Assembly (NCBI GenBank): GCA_001804805.1
Contig: MHBH01000013.1
Coordinates: forward strand, 1-46,903
Source: Lentisphaerae bacterium GWF2_49_21
Lineage (GTDB): Bacteria > Verrucomicrobiota > Lentisphaeria > Victivallales > GWF2-50-93
DNA: 46,903 nt
Direction: 5' to 3'
Position 1 is the first letter of the stretch. The number at the start of each line of letters is the position of its first letter. The translations under genes were made by a program, and so were the position numbers. The notes below the pieces were generated by a model. That model was not told the DNA's origin. It did no database searches and was given only the letters and a program-made list of their open reading frames with translations. Shown here one piece after another: positions 32,192 through 41,264 of this stretch.

Positions 32192-34417
32192 TTAAAATTT
32201 CTTTAGCCTGTCCAGCAGCATGGAGAACCTCGGCTCGAGGCGGGTGTTGTTCACCGCCATGCCGAGTGCCTTCTTGCTTCCGATGATCACAAGCAGCTTC
32301 TTCGCCCTCGTCATCGCCGTGTAGAGCAGGTTCTTCTGCAGCATCATGAAGTGCTGCGTGAGCATCGGGATTATCACCGCAGGAAATTCGCTGCCCTGCG
32401 ACTTGTGCACGGTTATCGCATACGCCAGGTTCAGCTGGTCGGCCTCGATGTAGTCATAGTCGACCATGCTGCCCTCGAAGGCCACCCGGAACTTCTTGTC
32501 CTCGTGCATTATCCCTATGATCCTGCCCATGTCCCCGTTGAAGACGCCCTTGTCATAATTGTTGGAAGTCTGCATCACCCTGTCTCCGGACCTGTAGATC
32601 ATGTCCCCGAAAGTAAAATGCATGCGATGCTTGTCCTCGGGATTCAGCTCTGACTGCAGGAGCTTGTTGAGGGCTATCGTCCCGCAGGACGCACGGTTCA
32701 TCGGGCTCAGCACCTGTACGTCGCGCATCGGATCAAATCCGAAACGCTTCGGAATCCTGTCACGTACCATGTCGCAGATCGTCTTCAGCACCTGGTCCGG
32801 CTCTTCCTGTTCGATCCAGTAGAAATCCGTGAGGACATCTTTCGGGACCGGGCTTATGTCGGGAAGCCGTCCCGCATTCACCGCATGGGCGTTGGTGATT
32901 ATCCTGCTTCCTTCCTTCTGCCGGTAGATCTGCGTGAGATGTGTGACCTTCGCCTTGCCAGACATGATCAGGTCGGCCAGGAACGTACCAGGGCCCACCG
33001 ACGGCAGCTGGTCGGAATCTCCGACCATTACGACAGTCGTCCCCTGCGCGATCGCCCTGAAGAGATATAGCGCAAGCGGAATGTCCAGCATGGAGACCTC
33101 GTCGACGATCAGCAGGTCGCAGGGCAGGGCGATCTTAGAACCGTAGTAGAAGGATCTCTTTTCAGGCTCCCATTTCAGCATCCGGTGGATCGTCATGGCG
33201 ATCGACTTGCAGGATTCGCTCAGGCGTTTCGAGGCGCGCCCGGTCGGTGCCGCAAGATAGACCTTCAGCCTTGCGAATTTCGCACGCCTGACGATCTCCC
33301 CGACGACGGTCGTCTTTCCGACGCCCGGTCCGCCGGTGATGATGCTCAACGGAAACTGTGCGACGCTGTCCACGGCCTGGAGCTGTCCGGGATTGAAAAG
33401 TATCTTCGATTGAATCTCCGCTTCCTTTATCTTCTGGCCATGATGGACTTTTACATTGCATAGTCCGTTCAGGATGGAGGCAAGCTCCTTTTCAGCGTTG
33501 TAGAGGTATGTGCTGTAGATCATCTTCTTGGAAAGGACGCCGTCGGAACTTTCATTTATCGTCTCCCTCACCGCATAACCTTTTTCAATCGCTATGTCAA
33601 GTCCACGCACCGCATTGGCCTCCTCCACATCTAGGAGCTTGGCGGTGTTCTTGATGAATTCGGATTCGGGATAGCAGACATGGCCGGCCTCGCTCAGGCG
33701 GTTGAGCGAGTAGAGGACTCCTGCCGAAAGCCTGGCGTCATCTGTCTTCTGCAGGCCGAGGCTCCCGCCGATCTTGTCGGACATTATGAATCCGATCCCG
33801 TCGACCTCTTCAGCGAGACGGTACGGATTCTCCCTGATGACCTGCGGTGACTTGTCGCCGTAGACCTTGTATATCCTTATCGCATAGGCGGTGCTTATCC
33901 CGAGGCTCTGTAGGAAGATGAAGATGTCGCGTTTCTGTTCGTGCTCCTTCCAGGCGGTCTTCACCATCTCGACACGCTTCTTGCCGAGTCCGGGAATTTC
34001 GTTGAGGCGGGAGGAATAATTATCGAGGATATCAAGCGTCCTCTCACCGAACTTGTTCACTATCGCCTCGGCGTATTTCGGACCGATGCCGTAGATCAGC
34101 CCTGATGACAGGTATCTCTTGATTCCGTCGGGAGTGCTTGGAAGAATATACTTGTAGCTTTTCGCCTTGAACTGCCGCCCATGCTCGCGGTGATTCTCCC
34201 AGATGCCGAGGACTTCGATGCCCTGTCCGGCATAGGCTCCGGTGATCGGGCCGACGACGACATGCTCCGCGCCCTTCGTGTCGATAAGCTTCAGGACGGT
34301 ATACGTCTCATCGTCGCTTGCAAACACGACATTCTTTATTTCGCCGCGGAGGGAATGTTCGAGAATGCTCCCGGCCTTTTTTTCTACTTCAGTATTTGTC
34401 AGGTTCAAGTCGTCCAT
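32192..34417 (-). CDS. recD2: RecD2-type ATP-dependent DNA helicase
   Basis: A 741-residue SF1 5'-3' helicase of normal RecD2 length. The N-terminal part (1-330) has an OB-type region and tandem helix-hairpin-helix units (YGIGPKYAEAIVNKFG, IPGLGKKRVEMVKTAW) that distinguish RecD2 from RecBCD's RecD. Then come Walker A (ITGGPGVGKTTVVGEI), motif II (CDLLIVDEVSML), motif III (GTTVVMVGDSDQLPSVGPG) and the C-terminal motif VI region (LAYAITVHKSQGSEFPAVI ... YTAMTRAKKLLVII). It acts in DNA repair and does not need RecBC. It follows azoR by 23 bp. Confidence 0.95.
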   Translation of the reverse strand: MDDLNLTNTEVEKKAGSILEHSLRGEIKNVVFASDDETYTVLKLIDTKGAEHVVVGPITGAYAGQGIEVLGIWENHREHGRQFKAKSYKYILPSTPDGIKRYLSSGLIYGIGPKYAEAIVNKFGERTLDILDNYSSRLNEIPGLGKKRVEMVKTAWKEHEQKRDIFIFLQSLGISTAYAIRIYKVYGDKSPQVIRENPYRLAEEVDGIGFIMSDKIGGSLGLQKTDDARLSAGVLYSLNRLSEAGHVCYPESEFIKNTAKLLDVEEANAVRGLDIAIEKGYAVRETINESSDGVLSKKMIYSTYLYNAEKELASILNGLCNVKVHHGQKIKEAEIQSKILFNPGQLQAVDSVAQFPLSIITGGPGVGKTTVVGEIVRRAKFARLKVYLAAPTGRASKRLSESCKSIAMTIHRMLKWEPEKRSFYYGSKIALPCDLLIVDEVSMLDIPLALYLFRAIAQGTTVVMVGDSDQLPSVGPGTFLADLIMSGKAKVTHLTQIYRQKEGSRIITNAHAVNAGRLPDISPVPKDVLTDFYWIEQEEPDQVLKTICDMVRDRIPKRFGFDPMRDVQVLSPMNRASCGTIALNKLLQSELNPEDKHRMHFTFGDMIYRSGDRVMQTSNNYDKGVFNGDMGRIIGIMHEDKKFRVAFEGSMVDYDYIEADQLNLAYAITVHKSQGSEFPAVIIPMLTQHFMMLQKNLLYTAMTRAKKLLVIIGSKKALGMAVNNTRLEPRFSMLLDRLKKF

Positions 34418-34440
34418 TCAGTTCCTGGGCTTTTTCCGTT

Positions 34441-35064
34441 TTAGATTTGTGTGGCGAGGGTTCTGGCCTTTTCCTGCGATGCAATGATGCTTTTCTTCTG
34501 AAGTTCCTCGCCGTAGGCCATCTGTTCGGCATTTATGAAGGTGATATCGGTGATGCCCACGAATCCGAATGCGGAACGCAGATACGGTTCCTGGAAATCC
34601 ATCTTCTTCCCTTCCGCGGAGCTGTAGTCGCCTCCGCGGCTGGTGATGACCACCATCTTCTTGTCCTTCAAAAGACCTTCCGGACCGTTCGCCGTATAAC
34701 GGAAAAGGTATCTCGGCTGTATTATCACGTCCATGTAATGCTTCAAGGTATAAGGGATGCTGAAGTTCCACATCGGAACGCTGATGAGATACACGTCGGC
34801 AGAAGTGAAACGTTCTATCTGCGAAACTATCTCGTTCCATGACTCCTTCATTTCTCCAGAAAGGTCCTTTCCGTTAAGCAGGGCATATTTGCCGTCGACC
34901 CTTTTTACGGTCATGGAGGGAATCTCCTCCTTTGTAAGATCCAGCTCGTCAACGGTCCATCCTTGATGCTTCTGCCTGAATGCTACAAGAAACGCCCCGG
35001 ACACCTTGAGAGTGCTCGATGCGTCTCCGCGCGGCGTCGCAATGATGTGCAGAAGTTTTTTCAT
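34441..35064 (-). CDS. azoR: FMN-dependent NADH-azoreductase (flavodoxin-like fold)
   Basis: A 207-residue protein of standard AzoR length. The FMN-binding start reads LLHIIATPRGDASSTLKVS, followed by the characteristic 'ISVPMWNFSIPYTLKHYMDV' (flavin and substrate site), the 'TSRGGDY' loop and 'YLRSAFGFVGITDITFINAE'. It reduces quinones or azo compounds, probably for quinone/thiol stress defence. It is 15 bp downstream of the AraC-type regulator gene, which may control it. Confidence 0.92.
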   Translation of the reverse strand: MKKLLHIIATPRGDASSTLKVSGAFLVAFRQKHQGWTVDELDLTKEEIPSMTVKRVDGKYALLNGKDLSGEMKESWNEIVSQIERFTSADVYLISVPMWNFSIPYTLKHYMDVIIQPRYLFRYTANGPEGLLKDKKMVVITSRGGDYSSAEGKKMDFQEPYLRSAFGFVGITDITFINAEQMAYGEELQKKSIIASQEKARTLATQI

Positions 35065-35079
35065 AGGTTGCCTCCAGTT

Positions 35080-35955
35080 CTAATATACCATTTTCTTCGC
35101 CTTCAGCCAGCGAAGGAAGACGGAAAGGGAAGAGAAACCAAGCTCGTCGGAGATCTCGGTCATGTTGCATCCCTTCTTTTTAAGTTCAGCTGCCTTCTTC
35201 AGCCTGCACTTGTCTACGAAGCCGTGCAGTGTCTCTCCGGCGTATTTCCTGAACATCCTGTGGAAATGGTATTTGCTCATTCCTGCGAGCTTCGCAGTCT
35301 TCGCAAGGTTGAAACCGTGCCCGCCGGTAGTCCGGATGTTCTGCATCAGACTTTCGAATATTTCTTCCTTGTAGTTGAGATCGTCCCTCGGTTTTTCACC
35401 TGAATATCCTTTCCCGGCGATGTTCAGAAGCAGGACGGAGAATGAGGAAATTATTTTTGCACGTTGGAATTCAACAGGCAGATTTCCCTCCAGCGCCGAA
35501 TCCCATGCGCATTTGAAGGAGAGGGAAGAAGGATCGTCCTTCATCAGGAAGCTTCCAACAAGCGAGGATTTCCCTCCTCTTATATTATATAGGTGGGCGA
35601 CGGTCATGTTGTTCAGGAATATAAGCCACATGTGGACCGAATCCGGATAATGCGACGGGTAGAGCCTGTCATGCGATTCGAACGAATCGAAGAAGAAGAC
35701 AGTGCCGGGATCGCAGAGATAGATCCTGTCCTTGAACCCGCAGTACGCCTTTCCCGAGAAGCAGACCAGCGCCTCGCGTGCCGGATGGCTGTCGCTGTGC
35801 GTCTTCATCCAATTGCCATGTTTTTCATTTTGTATTAAAGGGCATTCAGGTTTCAGGAACGAGGAAACGAGCCTCCATTTTTCAGGATGCTCGGTCAGCT
35901 CCAGCATTTCTTCTGTGAAATATCTGTTCCTCATTGCTTCGAGGCCTTTCATCAT
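35080..35955 (-). CDS. AraC-family transcriptional regulator
   Basis: A 291-residue protein with an N-terminal cupin-like sensor domain (about 20-170: ALVCFSGKAYCGFKDRIYLC, GTVFFFDSFESHDRLYP) and a C-terminal double helix-turn-helix domain: NLAKTAKLAGMSKYHFHRMF (first HTH) and 'MTEISDELGFSSLSVFLRWL' (second HTH). The chain stops soon after the second HTH and lacks the usual F..GMTP.EYR end. GGAG lies about 7 nt before the ATG. It is divergent from the ceramidase-like gene across 214 bp and in line with azoR, so it could control either. Confidence 0.88.
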   Translation of the reverse strand: MMKGLEAMRNRYFTEEMLELTEHPEKWRLVSSFLKPECPLIQNEKHGNWMKTHSDSHPAREALVCFSGKAYCGFKDRIYLCDPGTVFFFDSFESHDRLYPSHYPDSVHMWLIFLNNMTVAHLYNIRGGKSSLVGSFLMKDDPSSLSFKCAWDSALEGNLPVEFQRAKIISSFSVLLLNIAGKGYSGEKPRDDLNYKEEIFESLMQNIRTTGGHGFNLAKTAKLAGMSKYHFHRMFRKYAGETLHGFVDKCRLKKAAELKKKGCNMTEISDELGFSSLSVFLRWLKAKKMVY

Positions 35956-36169
35956 AAAGAATCTCCGAGCCGCGCCAATGAGCGCAGAAGTTCTTCCGCA
36001 TCCCCGTTATCTGTAACTGGGAGCATGGATGGACATAGGGAGATTCTTTATTAGCAACAATTGCACAACTTTAGCAATATTTGTTTCTTGCCAATATACA
36101 CTGTAAAGCTAGATTTGAAATAAACAGGAAAGCATTTATTGCACACTTTTATAGAAGGAGAATGCCATA
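35956..36169. promoter_or_regulatory. Divergent control region between araC-type and ceramidase-like genes
   Basis: An AT-rich 214-bp gap. Two similar words, ATTGCACAACTTT (36060-36072) and ATTGCACACTTTT (36138-36150), repeat in direct orientation, with a partial TTAGCAA/TTTAGCAA pair near 36050-36076. They are candidate regulator sites. AAGGAG (36155-36160) is the ribosome-binding site for the gene at 36170. No confident -35/-10 pair was found. Confidence 0.35.
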
Positions 36170-37495
36170 ATGAAATTTGGATTTGCAAAAAGAGATATCA
36201 CTCCGCGGGTAGGGGTGGAGCTGTCAGGATTCGGGCCATATCTGCACAGACAGTCGATCGCCGTGCGCGACAGGCTCTCCGCAAGGGCCATGGCGTTGAA
36301 TGATGGAAAGAAGACCGTAGTCCTGCTGAGCCTTGATCTCCTCCTCGTCAGCCGCGAGGTAACCGAGAAGGCCAGGAAGCTGGTCAAGGAAAAATATTCC
36401 GGGACCTGCGATGTGATAGTCCATTGCACTCATACGCACAGCGGTCCCGCGATCCTCGGGATCGAGGGCTGGGGCGAAGTCGATGTCCCTTACTGCGAAC
36501 TCCTCCCGAACCGTCTGGCGGAAACATGCCTTGAAGCGATACAGAATATGAAGGAAGCTTCCGTCTCCCATGCCGAAGTCCCATGCGTAGGTATCGGATT
36601 GAACAGGGAATACGACAAGGATGCTCCGCCGATTAAAGATGTAATCAGAGATGACTGGCGTCCGGCAAAACCCGAGTTTACGGAAACGACCTGCCATGTC
36701 CTGAAATTTGAAGTGGATGGCAAGATGATCGCTTTCCTCAGCCATTTCGGATGCCATCCGGTGGTGTGCTGCCAGCAGACCCGCTATATCCACGGAGACT
36801 ACTGCGGAGTCGCCACGAACATCCTCGAAACGGAGAATCCCGGGACGACCGGACTTTTCCTGCAGGGCGCCCTCGGTGATGTGAACAGCTGCTGCGTCCA
36901 CAAGCCGGAGAAGGAATCCCTTGAGGCCTTGGACATCATAGCCGCAAGATATGTGAAGGCGGTCCAGGAAGGCCTAAGGCAAGCGAAGTCTATTTCCATT
37001 GACAAAATTTCATTTGCTAAATCCCTCGTGAAGTTCACCAGGAAAACTCTCGACGCCGGACATTTCAGGAAACTGCTGACGGAGAAGGAAGCGTTGTTCG
37101 CCCAGGAAGATGCCAGCGATGAAGACAGGAATCTCAGGATGGCCGGAGTATATGTGACCAACCTTAGGAAACTTGTCAGCAGATTGGAGAAAGACGGATT
37201 CAAGGACGACTCTGCGGAACTCAATGCGCTTCAGATCGGGCCTATTGCGATCTTCGCAACTCCGTTCGAGGTGTTCCAGGCGATCAAGAACGACGTTAAA
37301 AAACAGAGCAAATTCAAAACCTCATGGGTGCTGAGCGTAACTAACGACTATAAAAGTTACGCTCCGGACGGTACGACGGCCAAACGGGGCGGATATGCCG
37401 CAGACCAGGTCCCGATGATGATCGGCGAACCTCCATACGCGGATATCCACGGCGAACTTGTGAGGGCGTTGATTGAATTGGAGAAGAAGCTTTAA
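36170..37495 (+). CDS. Neutral/alkaline non-lysosomal ceramidase-like hydrolase (N-terminal domain only)
   Basis: A 441-residue protein. It starts with the family pattern FGFAKRDITPRVGVELSGFG and VRDRLSARAMALND, then 'VVLLSLDLLLVSREV', the zinc-site segment VIVHCTHTHSGPA, a further His in SHFGCHPVV, and FLQGALGDVNSC. True neutral ceramidases are secreted and about 650-750 residues long with a C-terminal Ig domain. This one is short, lacks a signal peptide and is of the cytoplasmic 'neutral/alkaline ceramidase N-domain' type common in PVC genomes, where the substrate is unknown. AAGGAG lies 9 nt upstream of the ATG. Divergent from the AraC-type regulator. Confidence 0.85.
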   Translation: MKFGFAKRDITPRVGVELSGFGPYLHRQSIAVRDRLSARAMALNDGKKTVVLLSLDLLLVSREVTEKARKLVKEKYSGTCDVIVHCTHTHSGPAILGIEGWGEVDVPYCELLPNRLAETCLEAIQNMKEASVSHAEVPCVGIGLNREYDKDAPPIKDVIRDDWRPAKPEFTETTCHVLKFEVDGKMIAFLSHFGCHPVVCCQQTRYIHGDYCGVATNILETENPGTTGLFLQGALGDVNSCCVHKPEKESLEALDIIAARYVKAVQEGLRQAKSISIDKISFAKSLVKFTRKTLDAGHFRKLLTEKEALFAQEDASDEDRNLRMAGVYVTNLRKLVSRLEKDGFKDDSAELNALQIGPIAIFATPFEVFQAIKNDVKKQSKFKTSWVLSVTNDYKSYAPDGTTAKRGGYAADQVPMMIGEPPYADIHGELVRALIELEKKL

Positions 37496-37510
37496 TTGAA
37501 TTATGAATCC

Positions 37511-37645
37511 GTTTGTAGTTAATGTCGTAAGACATGTTCTTAAGTAGGTACGTGCTTTAGCATGTACCATCTTTAAGAAAGGGACAGCCTAAAGACCGTC
37601 CCTACTTTAAAGAAACAGTCCTTGCAGGCATAACTACGAGCGAAC
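37511..37645. repeat. Composite REP/BIME element
   Basis: Starts GTTTGTAGTTAA (37511-37522) with hairpin ATGTCGTAAGACAT next to it, then GTAGGTACGTGCTTTAGCATGTACC (37544 onward) and GGGACAGCCTAAAGACCGTCCC + CTAC, and ends AGTCCTTGCAGGCATAACTA + CGAGCGAAC. The central 70 bp matches the reverse complement of 5361-5434 almost base for base, so these are two copies of one mobile repeat. Confidence 0.78.
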
Positions 37646-37704
37646 CCATAAATAATAATAAACAGGCTGGAAAGCCTGTCTTACTTAAGAAAGGAAGATG
37701 TGTC

Positions 37705-38949
37705 ATGAAAAATATCAAAATGGAGAAACTTGCGATAGCCGGAGGAAAACCAGTATCGGTAAAACAGCTCAAGCCGATGGACTGGCCGCCGAGGGATAAG
37801 GCGACGGCGAAAAAGCTTTGTGAAGTCTATATGAGCGGAAAATGGTCCTTCAACGGGACCGAGGAACAGGCTTTTGTAAAGGAATACGCCAAATTCCACG
37901 GCGCGAAATACGGAGTGTTCATGGTCAATGGAACCGTAACTCTCCAATGCGCGTTGGCTGCATGCGGTGTTGGGCCTGGAGATGAAGTCATTGTTCCAGC
38001 ACTCACATGGCTGGCGACTTCCACTGCCGTCAACCAGATTGGTGCAAAGACCGTTTTTGTGGATATTGATCCTCTGACTCTCTGCTTGGATCCGCAGAAG
38101 TTCAAGGAAGCGATCACTCCAAAGACAAAAGCGGTCATTCCCGTCCATCTCTATGGATCAAACGCGGATCTCGATGTGATTATATCGATTGCAAAGAAGC
38201 GCGGAATATTTGTCATCGAGGACTGTGCCCATGCGCAGGGAGGAAAATGGAAGGGACGCGGACTAGGAAGCTGGGGTGATATCGGCTCGTTCAGTTTCCA
38301 GCAGTCAAAGACACTTTCCTGCGGTGAAGGCGGGATCTGCCTGACCAATGATGAAAAACTGGCGGGACTTCTTTACCGTCTGAAACACATCGGTTATGCA
38401 GCCAACACTGCCCAGGGAAAAGCGGCAAGCGGACCACCGGCGGGACTTCTCTGCAACAATTATCGTGCAACTGAATTCCAGGCGGTGATTTTGCGCGGAC
38501 AGTTAAAAGGCTTGGCTAAACTCATTGCCCTTTATAACAGGAACGCCCTTCGTCTTGAAAAACAGCTTGCCGGAATACCAGGACTCCGCGTCCAGGCGCG
38601 TGGAAGACTGGCAGGACCGCAGAGCTATTATGGATGGGCGGTGACATTTACAGATGATGTCTTTGCCGGTATCCCCTTCAGTAGCATCCAGAAGGCGATG
38701 ACTGCCGAAGGCCTATCAACTTGGGGTACTTACGGTCCTGTGTACAAGCATATGCTCTATAACCTGCCTAAGAATTCCGCATACAGGATTGCGAACGGGA
38801 AATGTCCGGTGGCGGAAGGCATTGCTTCATCAAAGACGGCAGTCCTTCCCCATCCGTGGCTTGGCTCGGATGCTGCGACAATAGATTTGATCGCAAGGAT
38901 CTTTGCGAAGATCGCAGGGAACGCGGATGCGCTGAGGGCCGTGAAATAG
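37705..38949 (+). CDS. DegT/DnrJ/EryC1/StrS-family PLP aminotransferase
   Basis: A 414-residue sugar-aminotransferase-type enzyme. Recognised motifs are MSGKWSFNGTEEQAFVKEYA, 'GDEVIVPALTWLATSTAV', VDIDPLTLCLDP, VIEDCAHAQGG, and the PLP lysine Lys202 in FSFQQSKTLSCGEGG. Members transfer an amino group to keto-sugars or oxidise amino-cyclitols; the specific sugar is not readable. AAAGGAAG precedes the ATG. It stands alone between repeat elements; the Gfo/Idh/MocA gene further along is a frequent functional partner of this family, but here it is 4.6 kb away. Confidence 0.92.
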   Translation: MKNIKMEKLAIAGGKPVSVKQLKPMDWPPRDKATAKKLCEVYMSGKWSFNGTEEQAFVKEYAKFHGAKYGVFMVNGTVTLQCALAACGVGPGDEVIVPALTWLATSTAVNQIGAKTVFVDIDPLTLCLDPQKFKEAITPKTKAVIPVHLYGSNADLDVIISIAKKRGIFVIEDCAHAQGGKWKGRGLGSWGDIGSFSFQQSKTLSCGEGGICLTNDEKLAGLLYRLKHIGYAANTAQGKAASGPPAGLLCNNYRATEFQAVILRGQLKGLAKLIALYNRNALRLEKQLAGIPGLRVQARGRLAGPQSYYGWAVTFTDDVFAGIPFSSIQKAMTAEGLSTWGTYGPVYKHMLYNLPKNSAYRIANGKCPVAEGIASSKTAVLPHPWLGSDAATIDLIARIFAKIAGNADALRAVK

Positions 38950-38961
38950 GTTGCTTTCTGC

Positions 38962-38996
38962 CCTTTCCCCCTCTGCTTCAAACGGCGGGGGAAAGG
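38962..38996 (+). terminator. Strong hairpin after the DegT-family gene
   Basis: CCTTTCCCCC (38962-38971) and GGGGGAAAGG (38987-38996) form a perfect 10-bp stem with a 15-nt loop, 12 bp past the stop codon. No T-tract follows, so termination would have to be of a non-classical kind; it may instead protect the mRNA end. Confidence 0.42.
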
Positions 38997-39344
38997 ACTT
39001 AATCAATAAAAGATTGTGCCAAGTGGCATGTCCGCAAATTCCAGGATTGAGCCTTTTGTTTGTAGCGGCCTACTGCGGTGACCGCAGTTTTATCAATAGG
39101 AAACTTTTACCGGTTAAGTAGGGCGGTCATTCCTGGCCGCCATCTTGTCGGGCTTCCGCCTTCGCTAAGATGCTACGGCGGGACAAGGGAAAGCCCGACC
39201 TGCTTCAAAGGCAAGTTTCAAAGGAGTAGGCGAATTTATACGCCGTTATTGGGAACGTGCAATAAATTGTACTACGAACAAATTCCCAATTGTCCTGCAA
39301 TTTCGTTATAAATAAATGAGCCTGAATTCCGGTTCATTTATTTA
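38997..39344. repeat. Gene-free gap with a 222-bp composite REP element
   Basis: The element runs from GTTTGTAG (39058-39065) to CTACGAAC (39272-39279). It contains CTGCGGtgaCCGCAG (39073-39087), GTAG + GGCGGTCAttccTGGCCGCC (39118-39141, the same ATTCCT centre as the repeats around the RAYT gene), a TTCCGCCTTCGCTAAGATGC word (39155 on) and GTAGGCGAATTTATACGCCG (about 39226 on). No coding frame is supported. Confidence 0.65.
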
Positions 39345-40571
39345 TCAGTCCGCCAGATACGGGCCCATTGCCGCTTCGAAGGCTATTAGTGAATATGCTG
39401 TGACAAGCTCCGGAATAGTCTCCATCCAGCGGCCATGCTTGTCGTTGTACCATTCACCGTTGGTCTTCTGGAGCTCGAGCAGCTTCTTGATGAGATCGAC
39501 GCGCCATTGGACTTTCTTGCCGTCGGGAAGGGTGATGAATTCCTCGCCGAGTACGGCATTGGCTTTTGCAAAAGTTATAAGGTAGTAGTAATGGCCTTCC
39601 GCCCCCATTCCGGGATTCTGGTCGAGGGTATAGTTCTTACTCGCCCATTCGACTGCGGCCTTGACTCTCTGGTCGTCCTTCTTAAGCTTCGCGTAGATCA
39701 TGCTCTTGAGTCCGGCATAGGTCATGCTTCCGTATGAACGTAGGCCTTTCTGCTCGAATTTCTCATCGGCCTTGCTCTCGTCGGGCTTGTAGACGAAACC
39801 CCCGTAGTTCGGATCGCTCTTGTCCTTGACTACCCAGACCTGGTCGTTTGATTCGGGGACGTGCTGGAGACGGCTGAGGAACATTACCGCATTGCTCCAT
39901 GCAAGATCGGCCTTCTTTGAGTCTTCAGGATTTTTGGCCTTGGGTTCCTTGTCGAGATAATCGGTAAGATATAATGCTTCAAGCGCCCACTGCGTGTTTG
40001 AAAGGTCGGGTGCCGCCGGACCTGCTTTTCCATAACCCACTCCGCCAAATGCGGGATTGTCCTTATTTGCAGGAGCGGCTTTGTTGTCCTGGTCAACCTG
40101 CGAGTCGATCAGGAATTTCCTGGCATTGCGGAGGACTTGTTCGTCTTCCGGCTTGTTGATTATGGCGAGTGTTGCGAGACAGATCGATGTCGTGTAGTTC
40201 GGATATTCCTTTTCGACATTGGCCATCCAGATCGAACCATCCTTCTGCACGAATTTGAGCATGAACAGCCTGGCTTTTTCTACAGCCGCCTGCCTGATCT
40301 CAGGATTAAGTTTTGAATGGCTGTTGTGGAGGGCCATGACGACGAGTCCGGTTATGGCGGGATGATGCAGCCACGAACCGTCGTCCATCTGCTTGTCAGT
40401 GAGATAATTCACTCCGCGCTGGATTGAAGCGGTGGCTTCACGGATAAGAGTCTCGTCGATTTTCGGAAGCGAGCTCGCAATAGGTTTTTCATCTGCGCAG
40501 AATCCGTATGTTGAAATAAGAAATCCGGACGAAAGAACCAAGGCCAAAGAAAGATTTTTTAATGTTTTCAT
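39345..40571 (-). CDS. Secreted prenyltransferase/squalene-oxidase repeat protein
   Basis: A 408-residue protein with a signal peptide (KTLKNLSLALVLSSGFLIST). The mature part is built of alpha/alpha-barrel repeats with QW-like motifs: IQRGVNYLTDKQMDDGSWL, 'NYTTSICLATLAIINKP', SNTQWALEALYLTDYL, GLRSYGSMTYAGLKSMIYA, and 'LLELQKTNGEWYNDKHGRWM'. This is the squalene-hopene-cyclase / prenyltransferase beta-subunit fold, but without the DxDD catalytic motif, so it is likely a non-cyclase member; many PVC genomes carry such periplasmic proteins of unknown role. Monocistronic by layout. Confidence 0.85.
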   Translation of the reverse strand: MKTLKNLSLALVLSSGFLISTYGFCADEKPIASSLPKIDETLIREATASIQRGVNYLTDKQMDDGSWLHHPAITGLVVMALHNSHSKLNPEIRQAAVEKARLFMLKFVQKDGSIWMANVEKEYPNYTTSICLATLAIINKPEDEQVLRNARKFLIDSQVDQDNKAAPANKDNPAFGGVGYGKAGPAAPDLSNTQWALEALYLTDYLDKEPKAKNPEDSKKADLAWSNAVMFLSRLQHVPESNDQVWVVKDKSDPNYGGFVYKPDESKADEKFEQKGLRSYGSMTYAGLKSMIYAKLKKDDQRVKAAVEWASKNYTLDQNPGMGAEGHYYYLITFAKANAVLGEEFITLPDGKKVQWRVDLIKKLLELQKTNGEWYNDKHGRWMETIPELVTAYSLIAFEAAMGPYLAD

Positions 40572-40865
40572 TGTTTGAAATACCCTCCTGAGTTTTATGC
40601 TTAAGTATTTTAATTAAAAGGTAACGCCATTCAACGCTCTCCGCAAGACCGCAATATTAAATTTAACAAATTTAGCGGATTTGCGCAACCGTTAAGCTGG
40701 GTAGAATGAGGCTGTTTATCCTTGAAAGTATGTCGGGTTTTAACCCGACACTTGGTTGGCGGTTTAAAAACCGCCCTACTTTTGAGTCAAAAAGCCCAGA
40801 TTAACGGTTACAGATTTATCGCTTGTTGACTTGGATATAAAATTGCATCCCCCGATGAAAATTTA
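40572..40865. repeat. Gap holding a 123-bp MITE-like element
   Basis: Terminal inverted repeats AACCGTTAAGCTGGG (40687-40701) and CCCAGATTAACGGTT (40795-40809) differ at one position. Between them are GTCGGGTTTTAACCCGAC (40732-40749) and GGCGGTTTAAAAACCGCC (40758-40775), the latter followed by CCTAC, i.e. a GTAG-headed REP on the minus strand. The bases on either side (40572-40686, 40810-40865) hold nothing recognisable. Confidence 0.68.
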
Positions 40866-41216
40866 TCAGTAGCAATGAATGACGGCAATGAGCTCAAGCG
40901 GTTCTGTCCCAACTGACTTTATCGAATGTCCGGCCCCACCGCCAGTGAGGATCGTGTCGCCCGGGAATAGTTTTTCAACCTTTCCATTGTCCTCGGCCTC
41001 TGCTGCACCACGGACAATTATGTAGACTTCCTCCTCGTTGTCGTGATTGTGGAATCCGATGCTGTCACCCGGTTCGAGCGTCAGCTTTGCGCAGAGCCTG
41101 GTCTTTGCCTTGAGCTCCGTCTTCGGTTCCCAGAAATGTTCGATCTTGACCTTGCCGTTTCCCCCGCGCATCTTCTCGCGGATTTCGCACTTAAGATCTT
41201 TTGCACGATGAATCAT
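40866..41216 (-). CDS. Small cupin-domain protein
   Basis: About 116 residues from ATG 41216, preceded by GGAGG 6 nt upstream; the frame extends 21 codons further, but those come from the repeat at 41265-41292. It is a single cupin barrel: motif 1 'GDSIGFHNHDNEEEVYIIVRG' has the metal ligands His, His and Glu, and motif 2 is 'LFPGDTILTGGGAGHSIKSVG'. Such proteins bind a metal and act as isomerases, dioxygenases or sensors; the specific activity cannot be told. Confidence 0.85.
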   Translation of the reverse strand: MIHRAKDLKCEIREKMRGGNGKVKIEHFWEPKTELKAKTRLCAKLTLEPGDSIGFHNHDNEEEVYIIVRGAAEAEDNGKVEKLFPGDTILTGGGAGHSIKSVGTEPLELIAVIHCY

Positions 41217-41264
41217 GGAAAACCTCCAATGATAATTACACCCACAGATTACACAGAATAATAT

